64,000 bases of DNA from Microbacterium dauci. Lineage in GTDB: Bacteria; Actinomycetota; Actinomycetes; Actinomycetales; Microbacteriaceae. Shown piece by piece: positions 48,860 through 61,687 of the stretch. Position numbers and translations under genes: made by a program. The stretch's first letter is position 1, and every line of letters starts with the position of its first letter. Location of the stretch: contig NZ_JASJND010000006.1 of the NCBI RefSeq assembly GCF_030065535.1, forward strand, positions 478,388 through 542,387, written 5' to 3'. The notes under the pieces were generated by a model, which worked only from the letters and a program-made list of their open reading frames with translations, was not told the DNA's origin and did no database searches.

Positions 48860-51369
48860 TGCGCGTCCCGCTCTCCTGGTTGCGCGAGTTCGTCGACGTC
48901 GCGCCCGATGCGACGCCCGAGGACGTCCTCGCGTCGTTCGTGTCGGTGGGCTTCGAAGAGGAGGACGTGCACGCGTTCGACCTCACCGGGCCGATCGTCG
49001 TCGGCCGGGTCGTCTCGTTCGAGCCCGAACCGCAGTCCAACGGCAAGACCATCCGCTGGTGCCAGGTCGACGTCGGCGAGGCGAACGGCGGCGTCCGTGG
49101 CATCGTCTGCGGCGCCGGCAACTTCTTCGAGGGCGACAAGGTCGTCGTGACGCTGCCCGGCGCCGTGCTGCCCGGCCCGTTCCCGATCGCCGCCCGCAAG
49201 ACCTACGGTCACGTCTCCGACGGCATGATCGCCTCGGCGAAGGAACTCGGGCTCGGTGACGAGCACTCCGGCATCCTCCGCCTCACCGAACTCGGCCTCG
49301 ACCCCGAGGTCGGCACCGACGCGATCGCGCTCCTCGGCCTCGACGACGTCGCGGTCGACATCAACGTCACGCCCGACCGCGGTTACGCCCTCTCGCTCCG
49401 CGGTGCGGCGCGAGAGTATGCGCACGCCACCGGCGGCGTGTTCCGCGACCCGGGTCTGCGCCCGTTCGAGGAGCTCGAGCAGCCCACCGGCGGGTTCCCC
49501 GTCTCGGTCGACGACGCCGCCCCGATCCACGGCAACGTGGGTGCGAGCGAGTTCGTCGTGCGCATCGTGCGCGATGTCGACCCGAGCCGCCCGACGCCGC
49601 CCTGGATGACCGCGCGCCTCACGCTCGCCGGCATCCGCTCGCTCGGCATCCTCATCGACATCACGAACTACGTGATGCTCGAACTCGGCAACCCGATCCA
49701 CGGGTACGACCTCGACACGCTCACCGGCGGCATCACTGTGCGCCGTGCGACCGAGGGTGAGACGCTCACCACCCTCGACGGCAAGGAGCGCACGCTCAGC
49801 GCCGAGGACCTCCTCATCACCGACGAGTCGGGCCCCATCGGTCTCGCAGGTGTCATGGGCGGTGGGAAGACCGAGATGGGGGATGCCACGCGCAATGTCC
49901 TCATCGAGGCGGCGATCTTCGACACCGTGTCGATCGCCCGCACCGCCCGCCGACACAAGCTGCCCAGCGAGGCATCCCGCCGCTTCGAGCGCGGCGTCGA
50001 CCCGCTCATCCCGTTCGTTGCGGCACGCCGCGTCGCCGACCTCATGGTCGAGCTCGCGGGCGGCACGCTCGACACCGAGACCGGTGGAGCACTGTTCGCC
50101 GAGGTGTTCATCCCCGAGATCGCGCTCCCGAAGTCGTTCGCAGCGCAGCTCGTCGGCGTGGACTACACCGACGCCGAGGTGTCCGGCGCGCTCGAGCTCA
50201 TCGGGTGCGAGGTCGCCGACGCCGACGAGGCGTGGACGGTCATCCCGCCGTCGTGGCGTCCGGACTTGACCGACAAGTGGACGCTCGTCGAGGAGGTCGC
50301 CCGCATCCACGGGCTCGACCGCATCCCGTCGCTCCTGCCGACGCCGCCGTCCGGGCGCGGTCTCACCGCCGCGCAGCGCGGACGCCGTCGCGTCGCGAAC
50401 GCGCTCGCCGCCGCCGGCTTCGTCGAGGCCGTCGCCTTCCCGTTCACGACCGAGGCGCAGAACGACCTCCACGGCTCGCCGTCGGGGGAGCACCTGCCCT
50501 CCGTCAAGCTCGCCAACCCGCTCGACGGCCAGGCGCCGTTCCTGCGCCGTTCGCTGCTGCCCGGCCTCCTGCAGATCGCGCACCGCAACGTGTCGCGCGG
50601 CTTCACCGACCTCGCCCTGTTCGAGACCGGTGCGGTCTTCGCCCCCGACGCGGGCGTGACGTACGGCACCGACACGGTGCCGCCGCTCGCGCAGCGTCCG
50701 AGCGATGAGACCCTCGCCGCATTGGATGCCGCGATCCCGCCGCAGCCGCGGATGGTGTCGGTGCTCCTGCACGGCAACGCCTCGCCGAAGCAGCCCGGTC
50801 GTGCCGCGGTCGCCTTTGATCTCGCCGATGCGCTCGGCGCGGTCCAGACGGTCGCGGTCGCAGCGGGCGCCCAGATCGACGTGACGCAGACCCAGCGTGC
50901 CGCGCTCCACCCGGGTCGCGCGGGCACGCTGAGCGTGGGCGACGTCGAGGTCGGGTACGTCGGCGAGCTCCTGCCCGCGGTCTCCGAGGCCGCAGACCTG
51001 CAGGGTCGCGTCTTCGTCGCCGAGATCGACCTCGACCTGGTGCTCTCGCTCGTGCAGGCGCCCGAGGTTGCGGCATCCCTCGCCACGTACCCGGCGGCGA
51101 CGCAGGACGTGTCCCTCGTGGTGCCGACCGATCTGCCCGCCGGTGACGTGCAGGCTGCCCTTGCCGTGGGCTCGGGCGCGCTGCTCGAGTCGGTGCGACT
51201 CGTCGACGACTACCGCGGCCAGGGCGTGCCCGAGGGGAGCAAGAGCCTCACGTTCGCGCTGCGCTTCCGCTCCGACGAGCGGACGCTGACGGCTGCCGAG
51301 GCGACCGAGGCGAAGCTCGCGGGCGTTGAGGTGGCGGCGGAGCGGTTCGGCGCGGTCATCCGCGACTGA
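48859..51369 (+). CDS. pheT: Phenylalanine--tRNA ligase beta subunit
   Basis: 836 residues: a tRNA-binding OB domain (about 40-150), B3/B4 editing domain (about 215-385, with NYVMLELGNPIHGYD), B5 domain, catalytic-like core and a C-terminal ferredoxin-like anticodon-binding domain (about 740-836, TQDVSLVVPTDLPAGDV). The length is normal for a bacterial PheT. It edits mischarged Tyr-tRNA-Phe. Translation is coupled to pheS by a TGATG overlap. Confidence 0.97.
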   Translation: MRVPLSWLREFVDVAPDATPEDVLASFVSVGFEEEDVHAFDLTGPIVVGRVVSFEPEPQSNGKTIRWCQVDVGEANGGVRGIVCGAGNFFEGDKVVVTLPGAVLPGPFPIAARKTYGHVSDGMIASAKELGLGDEHSGILRLTELGLDPEVGTDAIALLGLDDVAVDINVTPDRGYALSLRGAAREYAHATGGVFRDPGLRPFEELEQPTGGFPVSVDDAAPIHGNVGASEFVVRIVRDVDPSRPTPPWMTARLTLAGIRSLGILIDITNYVMLELGNPIHGYDLDTLTGGITVRRATEGETLTTLDGKERTLSAEDLLITDESGPIGLAGVMGGGKTEMGDATRNVLIEAAIFDTVSIARTARRHKLPSEASRRFERGVDPLIPFVAARRVADLMVELAGGTLDTETGGALFAEVFIPEIALPKSFAAQLVGVDYTDAEVSGALELIGCEVADADEAWTVIPPSWRPDLTDKWTLVEEVARIHGLDRIPSLLPTPPSGRGLTAAQRGRRRVANALAAAGFVEAVAFPFTTEAQNDLHGSPSGEHLPSVKLANPLDGQAPFLRRSLLPGLLQIAHRNVSRGFTDLALFETGAVFAPDAGVTYGTDTVPPLAQRPSDETLAALDAAIPPQPRMVSVLLHGNASPKQPGRAAVAFDLADALGAVQTVAVAAGAQIDVTQTQRAALHPGRAGTLSVGDVEVGYVGELLPAVSEAADLQGRVFVAEIDLDLVLSLVQAPEVAASLATYPAATQDVSLVVPTDLPAGDVQAALAVGSGALLESVRLVDDYRGQGVPEGSKSLTFALRFRSDERTLTAAEATEAKLAGVEVAAERFGAVIRD

Positions 51370-51383
51370 CCCGCATCCCGCGC

Positions 51384-51395
51384 TACGGTGCTCAC
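51384..51395 (+). promoter_or_regulatory. Leaderless promoter of the small membrane protein
   Basis: TACGGT is 6 bases before the ATG. Confidence 0.5.
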
Positions 51396-51779
51396 ATGAC
51401 GCAGCCCGAGGAGCCGACAGCCGACATCCGACCCGGCGTCGGTCGCGGCATCAAAGTGCTCGCATGGATCAACGTGGCGACCGTGCTCGTCAGTGTCATC
51501 TCGTTCGCCGCTGAACTGGACGTACTCACCCTCCTGTTCCCGCAGGCGGCGGTGTTCTTCCCTATGGCGTGGGAGTGGAACGACTTCTACGGCCAGGTCG
51601 GGCTCTGGTTCACCTTTATCGGCGTCGCAGCCCTGGTCGCAGGCATCACGGCGCTCGTGACCCCGCGGGGCTACCGCCGAGTGCGGGTGTTCCGCGCCGT
51701 GACGATCTGCGGATTCGTCGTGGCGTGTATCCCGATCGTCGTGCTCGGTGGACTCACCGCAGTGACGACGCTGTTCTGA
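51396..51779 (+). CDS. Small membrane protein of unknown function
   Basis: 127 residues with three hydrophobic helices (about 20-40, 67-90 and 100-124) after a hydrophilic Pro/Glu-rich N-terminus. I do not recognise a family. It has its own leaderless-type promoter and ends 7 bases from the convergent ATPase gene. It could be a lineage-specific envelope protein. Confidence 0.75.
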   Translation: MTQPEEPTADIRPGVGRGIKVLAWINVATVLVSVISFAAELDVLTLLFPQAAVFFPMAWEWNDFYGQVGLWFTFIGVAALVAGITALVTPRGYRRVRVFRAVTICGFVVACIPIVVLGGLTAVTTLF

Positions 51780-51786
51780 CCCGGCC

Positions 51787-52911
51787 TCAGCGGCTGCCCC
51801 AGTTCCACGCCGGGACGTCCATGAACCCCTGACCTTCGACGACGGTCCCGGCGTCACCGCGCCGCAGCTCGATCCGTCGCGCGTCGTCCAGCGCATCCAC
51901 CAGGCCGCGCGCGTGTGACACGAGCACCACCTGCGTCCGAGCGGATGCCGCACGCACGAGCTCGGCGACGGGGTCGAGCAGGCTCGGGTGCAGGCTCGCC
52001 TCCGGCTCGTTCAGCACCACGAGCGGCGCAGGGCGGGCTGGCAGCAGTGCCGCGCACAGCAGCAGGTAGCGGAGCGTCCCCTCGGAGAGCTCGCCGGCGT
52101 CGAGCGGCCGGAGGAGCCCCGGCTGCGAGAGGGTCACGCGGAGGCGGCCGTCGCCACCCTCCACGCGGACGCGGCTGCCGGGGAACGCGGCATCCACGGC
52201 TCGATCGAGATCGTGGCCGAACCCGGCGTCGACGATCGTCGCCCAGACCGCCGCGAGGTTCGCGCCATCGTCGGCGAGGAGCTGCGACCGGGTGCCGACC
52301 TGTGGCACGCGGGCGGGCGCGTCGGCGTCGACGCGGAAGTGGTCGTAGAAGCGCCAGCCGCCCATGATGCGGCGGAGTCCCAGCAGCTCGGGCGCGGTGT
52401 CGCCGTCGGCGAGGTCGGTGATGATGCTCTCGAACGGCGCGAGCTGCTGATCGAGGCTCATCCACCCGTCGCCGCGGACGCGCGTTTGCGCACGGAGTCG
52501 ATCGATGAGCAGCGTCGCCGGCTTCGCGAGGGCGCCGGCGAAGATCTGCTCGCGTTTGATCTCGGGATCGCGTGCGAAGGGGTTCGCACCGGAGGTCTGC
52601 GGAATGCCGAGGTCGACGAGGTAGCCGAGCTCGTCGGAAGCGAACCCGAGCTGTACCGCGATCGGGTTCTTTCGGACGGTGCCCTGCGTGCCGCCTTGCT
52701 CTGGTCCCGCCCACAGCAGGGAGGGGAGTCCACCCTCGCGAGCAACGGCGCCGACCATCCCGCCCCGCGCGGCAGACGCGAGCAGTCGGAGCGCCCGGTA
52801 GAGGTTTGACTTGCCCGACCCGTTCGGCCCGGTGACGACGGTGAGTGCGTCGAGCGGGATGACGACGTCGCGGAGCGAGCGGTATCCGGACACGGCGAGC
52901 GTCGTGAGCAT
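51787..52911 (-). CDS. AAA ATPase of the RecF/OLD-like type
   Basis: 374 residues. It starts with a RecF-like strand [16 protein letters not shown], followed by Walker [12 protein letters not shown] (about 28-38), and has a late ABC-like signature ([22 protein letters not shown], about 272) and Walker [13 protein letters not shown] (about 300), then the switch [14 protein letters not shown]. This SMC-like ATPase family has members in DNA repair and in defence, but no nuclease domain is attached here. Function unknown. It is the first gene divergent from the arginine leader. Confidence 0.87.
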   Translation of the reverse strand: MLTTLAVSGYRSLRDVVIPLDALTVVTGPNGSGKSNLYRALRLLASAARGGMVGAVAREGGLPSLLWAGPEQGGTQGTVRKNPIAVQLGFASDELGYLVDLGIPQTSGANPFARDPEIKREQIFAGALAKPATLLIDRLRAQTRVRGDGWMSLDQQLAPFESIITDLADGDTAPELLGLRRIMGGWRFYDHFRVDADAPARVPQVGTRSQLLADDGANLAAVWATIVDAGFGHDLDRAVDAAFPGSRVRVEGGDGRLRVTLSQPGLLRPLDAGELSEGTLRYLLLCAALLPARPAPLVVLNEPEASLHPSLLDPVAELVRAASARTQVVLVSHARGLVDALDDARRIELRRGDAGTVVEGQGFMDVPAWNWGSR

Positions 52912-52951
52912 GCGCCCAGTCTGCCCCGGCCTCCCGACACCCGGCCGCGAT

Positions 52952-52987
52952 TTGCGACCGTTCGGCCGCCCGCGTTAGGGTCGCGGC
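52952..52987 (+). promoter_or_regulatory. Arginine operon promoter
   Basis: TTGCGA (52952-52957), 18 bases, then TAGGGT (52976-52981), 6 bases before the ATG of the arginine-rich leader frame. No AT-rich ArgR-type ARG box is seen near it. Confidence 0.65.
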
Positions 52988-53062
52988 ATGTCTTCGGCCG
53001 CCACGCTCACCGTCTCGACGGTGTTCCGCGCGCGCCGACGTCTGGGCGACCGCCGACGCTAG
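52988..53062 (+). CDS. Arginine-rich leader peptide, candidate argL attenuator peptide
   Basis: 24 residues, leaderless start. The last 11 residues read [11 protein letters not shown]: seven arginines encoded by CGC, CGA and CGT, right before TAG. Such clusters of the end-product amino acid are the hallmark of ribosome-mediated attenuators (trpL, hisL, ilv and leu leaders). It ends 89 bases before argC. The following RNA can fold in competing ways: CCCGCG/CGCGGG at 53079-53093 against CGACCC (53064) with GGGTCG (53091), and two GGCGACC copies (53045, 53062) that can each pair with GTCGCC (53107). An extra hairpin CACCGTC/GACGGTG lies inside the frame (53008-53023). Confidence 0.7.
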   Translation: MSSAATLTVSTVFRARRRLGDRRR

Positions 53063-53151
53063 GCGACCCTCCGTGCTCCCCGCGCCTCGCGGGTCGAGCC
53101 GCAGGTGTCGCCGGTCCCGGTCCGTTCCTTCCAGACAATAAGGTTGAATCC
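53063..53151 (+). promoter_or_regulatory. Candidate attenuator region before argC
   Basis: Holds the mutually exclusive stems described for the leader peptide. A TAAGGT hexamer at 53139-53144, 7 bases before the argC ATG, may be a second, leaderless promoter for argC; its -35 region is poor. Confidence 0.5.
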
Positions 53152-54198
53152 ATGACCATCTCGGTCGCCGTTTCCGGCGCTTCCGGCTACGCGGGTGGCG
53201 AGATCCTCCGCCTCCTCGCGGCGCACCCCGACATCGAGATCCGCACCGTCACGGCGCACTCGAACGCGGGGCAGCCCCTCATCGACCACCAGCCGCACCT
53301 GCGCTCGCTCGCGCACCTCACGCTGCAGGACACGACCCCCGAGATCCTCGCGGGCCACGACGTCGTCTTCCTGGCGCTGCCGCACGGGCAGTCGGCGCAG
53401 TACACCGAGCAGCTAGCGGGTACGCCCCTCGTCATCGACGCGGGCGCCGACCACCGGCTCACCTCGAAAGACGCGTGGGACGCGTTCTACGGCGGCGAGT
53501 TCCCCGAGCCGTGGACCTACGGCGTCCCCGAGCTCCCGATCGCGAACGGGAAGCAGCGCGACCGACTGGCCGGGGCGACCCGGATCGCGGCGCCCGGCTG
53601 CAACGCCTCGACCGTCTCGCTGAGTCTCTCGCCCGGCGTCGCCGCCGGCGTCATCGATGCCTCCGACATCGTCAGTGTCCTCGCGGTCGGCCCCTCGGGC
53701 GCGGGCAAGAGCCTGAAGACGAACCTCCTCGCCTCCGAGATCCTCGGCAGCGCCAATCCCTACGCCGTCGGTGGGACGCACCGGCACATCCCCGAGATCC
53801 AGCAGGCGCTGACGGATGCCGGTGCCGCAGGCCCCGTCCGCATCTCGTTCACGCCCGTGCTCGTGCCGATGGCGCGCGGCATCCTCGCGACCTCGACGGC
53901 ACCGATCGCGCCGGGCGTCAGCGACGAGCAGGTCCGGGACGCGTGGGAGTCTGCGTACGCGGGGGAGACCTTCGTCCAGCTGCTCCCCGCCGGGCAGTTC
54001 CCGCGGACGGCCGACGTCCTCGGCGCGAACACGGCGCTGATGGGGCTCGCGATCGACCGCGCCGCGAACCGCGTCGTCGTGGTGACGGCGGTCGACAACC
54101 TCGTCAAGGGCACCGCCGGCGCTGCCATCCAGTCGATGAACATCGCCCTCGGCCTTCCCGAGGCCACGGGCCTGAGCGTGAACGGAGTCGCGCCGTGA
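53152..54198 (+). CDS. argC: N-acetyl-gamma-glutamyl-phosphate reductase ArgC
   Basis: 348 residues. Rossmann loop [16 protein letters not shown] (6-21), catalytic Cys150 (IAAPGCNAS) and [10 protein letters not shown] near 207. It makes N-acetylglutamate semialdehyde. First structural gene of the arginine operon; overlaps argJ by GTGA. It has no ribosome site (TGAATCC before ATG), in line with a leaderless or coupled start. Confidence 0.96.
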   Translation: MTISVAVSGASGYAGGEILRLLAAHPDIEIRTVTAHSNAGQPLIDHQPHLRSLAHLTLQDTTPEILAGHDVVFLALPHGQSAQYTEQLAGTPLVIDAGADHRLTSKDAWDAFYGGEFPEPWTYGVPELPIANGKQRDRLAGATRIAAPGCNASTVSLSLSPGVAAGVIDASDIVSVLAVGPSGAGKSLKTNLLASEILGSANPYAVGGTHRHIPEIQQALTDAGAAGPVRISFTPVLVPMARGILATSTAPIAPGVSDEQVRDAWESAYAGETFVQLLPAGQFPRTADVLGANTALMGLAIDRAANRVVVVTAVDNLVKGTAGAAIQSMNIALGLPEATGLSVNGVAP

Positions 54199-55352
54199 GT
54201 GTGACCGCAGCGAAGGGGTTCGAGGCGGCAGGCGTCGCGGTCGGCCTCAAGTCCACCGGCGCGAACGACGTCGCCGTCGTCGTGAACCGCGGACCAAAGA
54301 AGGTCGGCGCCGCGGTGTTCACGAGCAACCGCGCGAAGGCGAACCCGATCATCTGGTCGCAGCAGGTCATCGGTGATGGTGTCGTCGAGGCCATCGTCCT
54401 GAACTCCGGCGGCGCGAACTGCTTCACGGGCTCGTTCGGGTTCCAGACCACCCACCAGACCGCCGAGAAGGCGGCCGAGCTCCTCGGCGTCGGCGCGGGC
54501 GACGTGCTCGTCTGCTCCACTGGGCTCATCGGCACCGGCGACGAGGTCTTCCGCTCGAAGGTCCTCGCAGGTGTCGAGCAGGGCATCGCCGCGCTCTCCG
54601 CGGACGGCGGCGACGCGGCATCCCTCGCCATCATGACCACCGACTCCCGCCCGAAGCGCGCCGTCGTCACCGGCGACGGTTGGACGATCGGTGGCATGGC
54701 GAAGGGTGCCGGCATGCTCGCGCCGGGACTCGCCACGATGCTCGTCGTCATCACCACCGACGCCGACCTCGACCCGGCCGAAGCGGATGCCGCGCTCCGC
54801 ACCGCCACCCGGGTGAGCTTCGACCGGCTCGACTCCGACGGCTGCATGTCGACCAACGACCAAGTGACGCTGCTCGCGAGCGGCGCCAGCGGCGTCCGTC
54901 CCGACCTGGACGCGTTCGCGGCGGCGCTCACGCAGGTCTGCCGCGACCTCGCCGAGCAGCTCCAGGGCGATGCCGAGGGCGCGAGCCACGACATCGCGAT
55001 CGAGGTCGTCGGCGCGGCATCCGAGGAGGACGCGGTCGTCGTCGGGCGCTCGGTCGCCCGCAACAACCTCTTCAAGGCGGCGATCTTCGGCAACGACCCG
55101 AACTGGGGGCGTGTGCTCGCGGCGATCGGTACCACCGACGCGGCGTTCGACCCGTACGACGTCGACGTCTCGTTCAACGGGGTGCGCGTGTGCACCGCAG
55201 GCGGCCCCGATCGCCCCCGCGAAGAGGTCGACCTGACCCCGCGTCGCACGCACATCCTCATCGACCTGCGCGTCGGCGACGCTGCGGCCACGATCCTCAC
55301 GAACGACCTCACCCACGACTACGTCCACGAGAACAGCGCGTACTCCTCATGA
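54195..55352 (+). CDS. argJ: Bifunctional glutamate N-acetyltransferase/amino-acid acetyltransferase ArgJ
   Basis: 385 residues. It processes itself into two chains at the Ala-Thr bond in [20 protein letters not shown] (about residue 180); [12 protein letters not shown] near 75 and [13 protein letters not shown] near 302 are also typical. It recycles the acetyl group from acetylornithine to glutamate, so the pathway is the cyclic one. Start GTG overlaps the argC stop and its stop overlaps argB (ATGA). Confidence 0.96.
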   Translation: MSVTAAKGFEAAGVAVGLKSTGANDVAVVVNRGPKKVGAAVFTSNRAKANPIIWSQQVIGDGVVEAIVLNSGGANCFTGSFGFQTTHQTAEKAAELLGVGAGDVLVCSTGLIGTGDEVFRSKVLAGVEQGIAALSADGGDAASLAIMTTDSRPKRAVVTGDGWTIGGMAKGAGMLAPGLATMLVVITTDADLDPAEADAALRTATRVSFDRLDSDGCMSTNDQVTLLASGASGVRPDLDAFAAALTQVCRDLAEQLQGDAEGASHDIAIEVVGAASEEDAVVVGRSVARNNLFKAAIFGNDPNWGRVLAAIGTTDAAFDPYDVDVSFNGVRVCTAGGPDRPREEVDLTPRRTHILIDLRVGDAAATILTNDLTHDYVHENSAYSS

Positions 55353-56248
55353 CCGATCTGCAACAGACCACTCCCGAAGAGGCTGCCGGCAAGGCCGCGG
55401 TCCTCGTCGAATCGCTGCCGTGGCTGAAGCGCTTCCGCGACCAGATCGTCGTCATCAAGTACGGCGGCAACGCGATGGTGAGCGAGGAGCTGCAGGCGGC
55501 GTTCGCCGAGGACATCGCCTACCTCCACCACGTCGGTGTGAAGCCGGTCGTCGTGCACGGTGGGGGTCCGCAGATCTCGAAGATGCTGGACCGCCTCGAC
55601 ATCCACAGCGAGTTCAAGGGCGGTTACCGCGTCACGAGCACCGAGGCGATCAGCGTTGTCCGGATGGTCCTGACCGGTCAGATCAACCCACAGTTGGTCT
55701 CGCGCATCAACGCGCACGGCTCGTTCGCGACCGGCCTGTCCGGCGAAGACGCCGGGCTCTTCCGTGGCCGCCGCCGCGGTGTGGTCGTCGACGGCGCCGA
55801 GCACGACCTCGGCCACGTCGGCGACGTCGTCGGCGTCGACCCGCAGTCGGTCCTCGACCACCTCGCGGCCGACCGGGTGCCGGTCATCTCGTCGATCGCG
55901 CCGGATGCCGATGCCCCCGGCCAGTCGTTGAACGTGAACGCGGATGCCGCCGCCGCGGCGCTCGCCGTCGCGCTGGGCGCCACGAAGCTCGTCATCTTGA
56001 CCGACGTACCCGGGCTGTACGCCGACTGGCCGAACCGGGACTCGCTCGTCTCGCACCTCACCGCGAGTGAGCTGCGGGACATGCTCCCGTCGCTCGAGTC
56101 CGGCATGATCCCGAAGATGCAGGCATGTCTTGACGCGGTCGACGGCGGCGTCGATCGAGCGGCGATCATCGACGGGCGGCAGCCCCACTCGGTGCTGGTC
56201 GAGCTTTTCACGGCAGAGGGAATCGGAACAGAGGTGGTGGCGCAGTGA
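55349..56248 (+). CDS. argB: Acetylglutamate kinase ArgB
   Basis: 299 residues, amino-acid kinase fold. [10 protein letters not shown] (about 35-44), [16 protein letters not shown] (about 70-85), [17 protein letters not shown] (about 194) and [13 protein letters not shown] (about 253). It phosphorylates N-acetylglutamate and is usually the arginine feedback point. It overlaps argJ and argD by 4 bases each. Confidence 0.97.
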   Translation: MTDLQQTTPEEAAGKAAVLVESLPWLKRFRDQIVVIKYGGNAMVSEELQAAFAEDIAYLHHVGVKPVVVHGGGPQISKMLDRLDIHSEFKGGYRVTSTEAISVVRMVLTGQINPQLVSRINAHGSFATGLSGEDAGLFRGRRRGVVVDGAEHDLGHVGDVVGVDPQSVLDHLAADRVPVISSIAPDADAPGQSLNVNADAAAAALAVALGATKLVILTDVPGLYADWPNRDSLVSHLTASELRDMLPSLESGMIPKMQACLDAVDGGVDRAAIIDGRQPHSVLVELFTAEGIGTEVVAQ

Positions 56249-57498
56249 GCGGCGCAGCAGGAGTGATCGCGACGAGTTGGAAAGACGATGCGGCGCGCGA
56301 TCTGGTGCTGAACGCGGGGGAGCGCTACGCGATGCTCGTCCGCGGCGAAGGCGCCTACCTGTGGGACGACGAGGGCACGCGGTACCTCGACTTCCTCGGC
56401 GGCATCGCCGTCGTCTCGCTCGGCCATGCCCACCCCGTGTTCGTGCAGGCCGTCGCCGATCAGGCGGCCACCCTCGGTCACGTCTCGAACTACTTCGCGA
56501 CGCCGCCGCAGCTCGGTCTCGCAGCACGGCTCAAGCGCCTCGCCGGCACCGGCGACACCGGTCGCGTGTACTTCGGCAACTCCGGCGCCGAAGCGAACGA
56601 GGCGGCCTTCAAGCTCGCTCGGTTGCACGGCGGCGCCGACCGGCCGCGCATCCTCGCGCTGAAGCAGGCGTTCCACGGCCGCACGATGGGCACGCTCGCC
56701 CTCACCGGCAAGCCGGCCATGCAGCAGCCCTTCGAGCCGATGGTCCCCGGCGTCGAGTTCCTCGACTCCACGATCGAGGCGCTCGAAGCGGCACTCGACG
56801 ATCGCGTCGCCGCACTCTTCGTCGAGCCCATCAAGGGCGAGGCTGGTGTCCTCGAACTTCCCGAGGGCTACCTCCAGGCTGCGCGCGAGCTGACCGAGCG
56901 CCACGGCGCGCTCCTCATCGTCGACGAGATCCAGACGGGTGCTGGTCGCACCGGCGCGTGGTTCGCCTTCCAGCACGCCGGCATCACGCCCGACGCGATC
57001 ACCGTCGCGAAGGGCATCGGCAACGGCATCCCGATCGGCGCACTCATCACCTTCGGTGCCGCGAGTGAACTCTTCTATCCGGGCACGCACGGCTCGACGT
57101 TCGGCGGCAACCCGCTCGCCACCGCCGTGGCATCCGCAGTGCTGGACGAGATCGAACGAGCCGGCCTCGTCGAGGCCGCGGCAGAGCGCGGTGCGCAGAT
57201 CCGCGACGCGATCGACGCGATCGGATCGTCGTTGGTGGACGGATGCCGCGGGCGCGGCCTCCTCATCGGCGTCTCGCTGCGGCACCCCGTCGCCGGCGCG
57301 GTCGTCGCTGCTGCACAGCAGCACGGCCTGATCATCAACGCCGCGAACGAGTCGACGATCCGCCTCGCGCCGGCGCTCACGATCGGCGACGTCGAGATCG
57401 ACGAGTTCCAGACCCTGTTCGCCAAGGCCCTCGCGACCGTCGAGGACGCCCTGCTGCTCGATTCCATGGCCGACACCACCACGGAGGCATCCGCATGA
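56245..57498 (+). CDS. argD: Acetylornithine aminotransferase ArgD
   Basis: 417 residues, class III PLP aminotransferase. [16 protein letters not shown] (about 112), [13 protein letters not shown] (about 226) and the PLP lysine in [14 protein letters not shown] (about 257). It makes acetylornithine. GTG start overlapping the argB stop. It overlaps argF by ATGA. Confidence 0.96.
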   Translation: MSGAAGVIATSWKDDAARDLVLNAGERYAMLVRGEGAYLWDDEGTRYLDFLGGIAVVSLGHAHPVFVQAVADQAATLGHVSNYFATPPQLGLAARLKRLAGTGDTGRVYFGNSGAEANEAAFKLARLHGGADRPRILALKQAFHGRTMGTLALTGKPAMQQPFEPMVPGVEFLDSTIEALEAALDDRVAALFVEPIKGEAGVLELPEGYLQAARELTERHGALLIVDEIQTGAGRTGAWFAFQHAGITPDAITVAKGIGNGIPIGALITFGAASELFYPGTHGSTFGGNPLATAVASAVLDEIERAGLVEAAAERGAQIRDAIDAIGSSLVDGCRGRGLLIGVSLRHPVAGAVVAAAQQHGLIINAANESTIRLAPALTIGDVEIDEFQTLFAKALATVEDALLLDSMADTTTEASA

Positions 57499-58414
57499 CC
57501 CGCCACCTTCTCCGCGACGACGACCTGACCCCCGCCGAGCAGGCCGAGATCCTCGATCTCGCCCTCGAGCTCAAGCAGGACCGCTGGGGTGAGAAGCCGC
57601 TCGCCGGGCCGCAGACGGTCGCGGTGATCTTCGACAAGTCATCGACCCGCACGCGCGTGTCGTTCGCGGTCGGGATCGCCGACCTCGGTGGGTCGCCGCT
57701 CATCATCTCGACGGCCAACAGCCAGCTCGGCGGCAAGGAGACGCCGTCGGACACGGCACGGGTCCTCGAGCGCCAGGTCGCCGCGATCGTGTGGCGCACG
57801 TACGCGCAGGCCGGACTCGAGGAGATGGCCCGCGGTACTCGCGTTCCCGTCGTCAATGCGCTGAGCGACGACTTCCACCCGTGCCAGCTGCTCGCCGACC
57901 TGCTCACGATCCGCGAGCACAAGGGCGACCTCAAGGGGCTGACGCTCTCGTTCTTCGGCGACGGGATGTCGAACATGGGGCACTCGTACGCGCTCGCCGG
58001 TGTCACAGCGGGGATGCACGTGCGCATCGCGTCACCCGAGGCCTACGCGCCTCGGGCCGATGTCGTCGCCGATGCCGACCGCATCGCGGCCGAGACCGGC
58101 GGATCGCTCACCCTCTGCACCGACCCGCTCGAGGCCGCTGCCGGTGCCGACGTCGTCGTGACCGACACGTGGGTCTCGATGGGCAAGGAAGAGGAGAAGC
58201 TCTCCCGCATCCGCGATCTCGGCGGCTACAAGGTGACGAACGAGTTCATGGGCCTCGCGAAGGACGACGCGATCTTCATCCACTGCCTGCCCGCCGACCG
58301 CGGGTACGAGGTCGACGCCGAGGTCATCGACGGCCCGCAGAGCGTCGTCTGGGACGAGGCCGAGAACCGACTGCACGCGCAGAAGGCGCTGCTGGTGTGG
58401 CTGCTTCGGCAGCA

Positions 58415-58418
<4 letters not shown>
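57495..58418 (+). CDS. argF: Ornithine carbamoyltransferase ArgF
   Basis: 307 residues. Carbamoyl-phosphate motif KSSTRTRVSF (about 50-59), LSDDFHPCQLLAD (about 125-137) and ornithine-site HCLPADRG (about 260; family HCLP). It makes citrulline. The next steps need ArgG, absent here, and ArgH, which follows one gene later. Its stop overlaps the membrane protein gene by GTGA. Confidence 0.97.
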
Positions 58419-60966
<2,548 letters not shown>

Positions 60967-60974
60967 CGCGGGCC

Positions 60975-61013
60975 CGGGCGAATCGACGCCCGATAAGCAT
61001 TCCGCTGATTTTC
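60975..61013 (+). terminator. Terminator of the arginine operon
   Basis: CGGGCG / CGCCCG stem (60975-60980 and 60987-60992) with loop AATCGA, 8 bases after argH; a T-rich stretch (GATTTTCTT) follows at 61007-61015. Confidence 0.6.
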
Positions 61014-61048
61014 TTAGCAAATTAGCAAAAGACTTATAAGCTTCGAAT
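61014..61048 (+). promoter_or_regulatory. AT-rich promoter with tandem TTAGCAAA repeat before the SatD gene
   Basis: TTAGCAAA occurs twice head to tail (61014-61029), then TATAAG (61035-61040) 8 bases before the ATG. The stretch is far richer in A+T than anything else in the window and looks like a regulator-binding site. Confidence 0.55.
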
Positions 61049-61684
61049 ATGAGTACCGTCATCATCGGCGACATCATCGGTTCGCGGGAGCTCGTCGATC
61101 GTGCGCGCGCACAGCGCCTCATCGATGGTGCCGTGGCGAAGGTCGAGGCCGATGCGCCGGGTGCGGAGCGAGTGCTCACCCCCACGGTGGGCGATGAGGT
61201 GCAGGGGGTGTACCCGGGTCTCGCGGAGGCGTTGTCTGCGCTGACGTTGCTGCGCCTCGCGTTGCCGGACGAGGTCGACCTCCGCTTCGGCGTCGGCGTC
61301 GGGCCGATCGGCGTCGTCCCGTCGGCAGCCGGTGGCATCGCCGAGGGCCCGGGATGGTGGGCCGCTCGCCGCGCCATCGATACGCTGCACGCGAAGCAGG
61401 TCCGTGCCCTCCCGCGCGCCCGGACGTGGGTCGCCGCAGCGGACGGAGCGATGGATCCGCTCGCGGTGGAGCTCGCGAATGCCTATGTGTGGTCGCGCGA
61501 CGAACTCATTTCGACGATGTCCGAGCGGACGCGGCGACTCGCCTACGGTCGCTGCCTCGGGTCGACGCAGGCGGAGCTCGCCGCACAGGAGGGCATCACG
61601 CAGTCGGGGGTGTCGCAGGCGCTCACGGCCGCGGGTGCCGCGGCGGTCGTCGAGGCGTTCAAGCAGCTGCGGTCGGTCGTGTGA
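61049..61684 (+). CDS. SatD family protein with C-terminal helix-turn-helix
   Basis: 211 residues. VIIGDIIGSRELVDRARAQR (4-23) and PTVGDEVQGVY (about 48) match SatD-family proteins, known near acid or saccharin-type stress genes in streptococci, of unclear activity. The last 45 residues (GSTQAELAAQEGITQSGVSQAL) look like a helix-turn-helix of the sigma-70 region 4/LuxR kind, so it may regulate its own AT-rich promoter. It faces a membrane protein gene across 3 bases. Confidence 0.8.
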   Translation: MSTVIIGDIIGSRELVDRARAQRLIDGAVAKVEADAPGAERVLTPTVGDEVQGVYPGLAEALSALTLLRLALPDEVDLRFGVGVGPIGVVPSAAGGIAEGPGWWAARRAIDTLHAKQVRALPRARTWVAAADGAMDPLAVELANAYVWSRDELISTMSERTRRLAYGRCLGSTQAELAAQEGITQSGVSQALTAAGAAAVVEAFKQLRSVV

Positions 61685-61687
61685 CGA

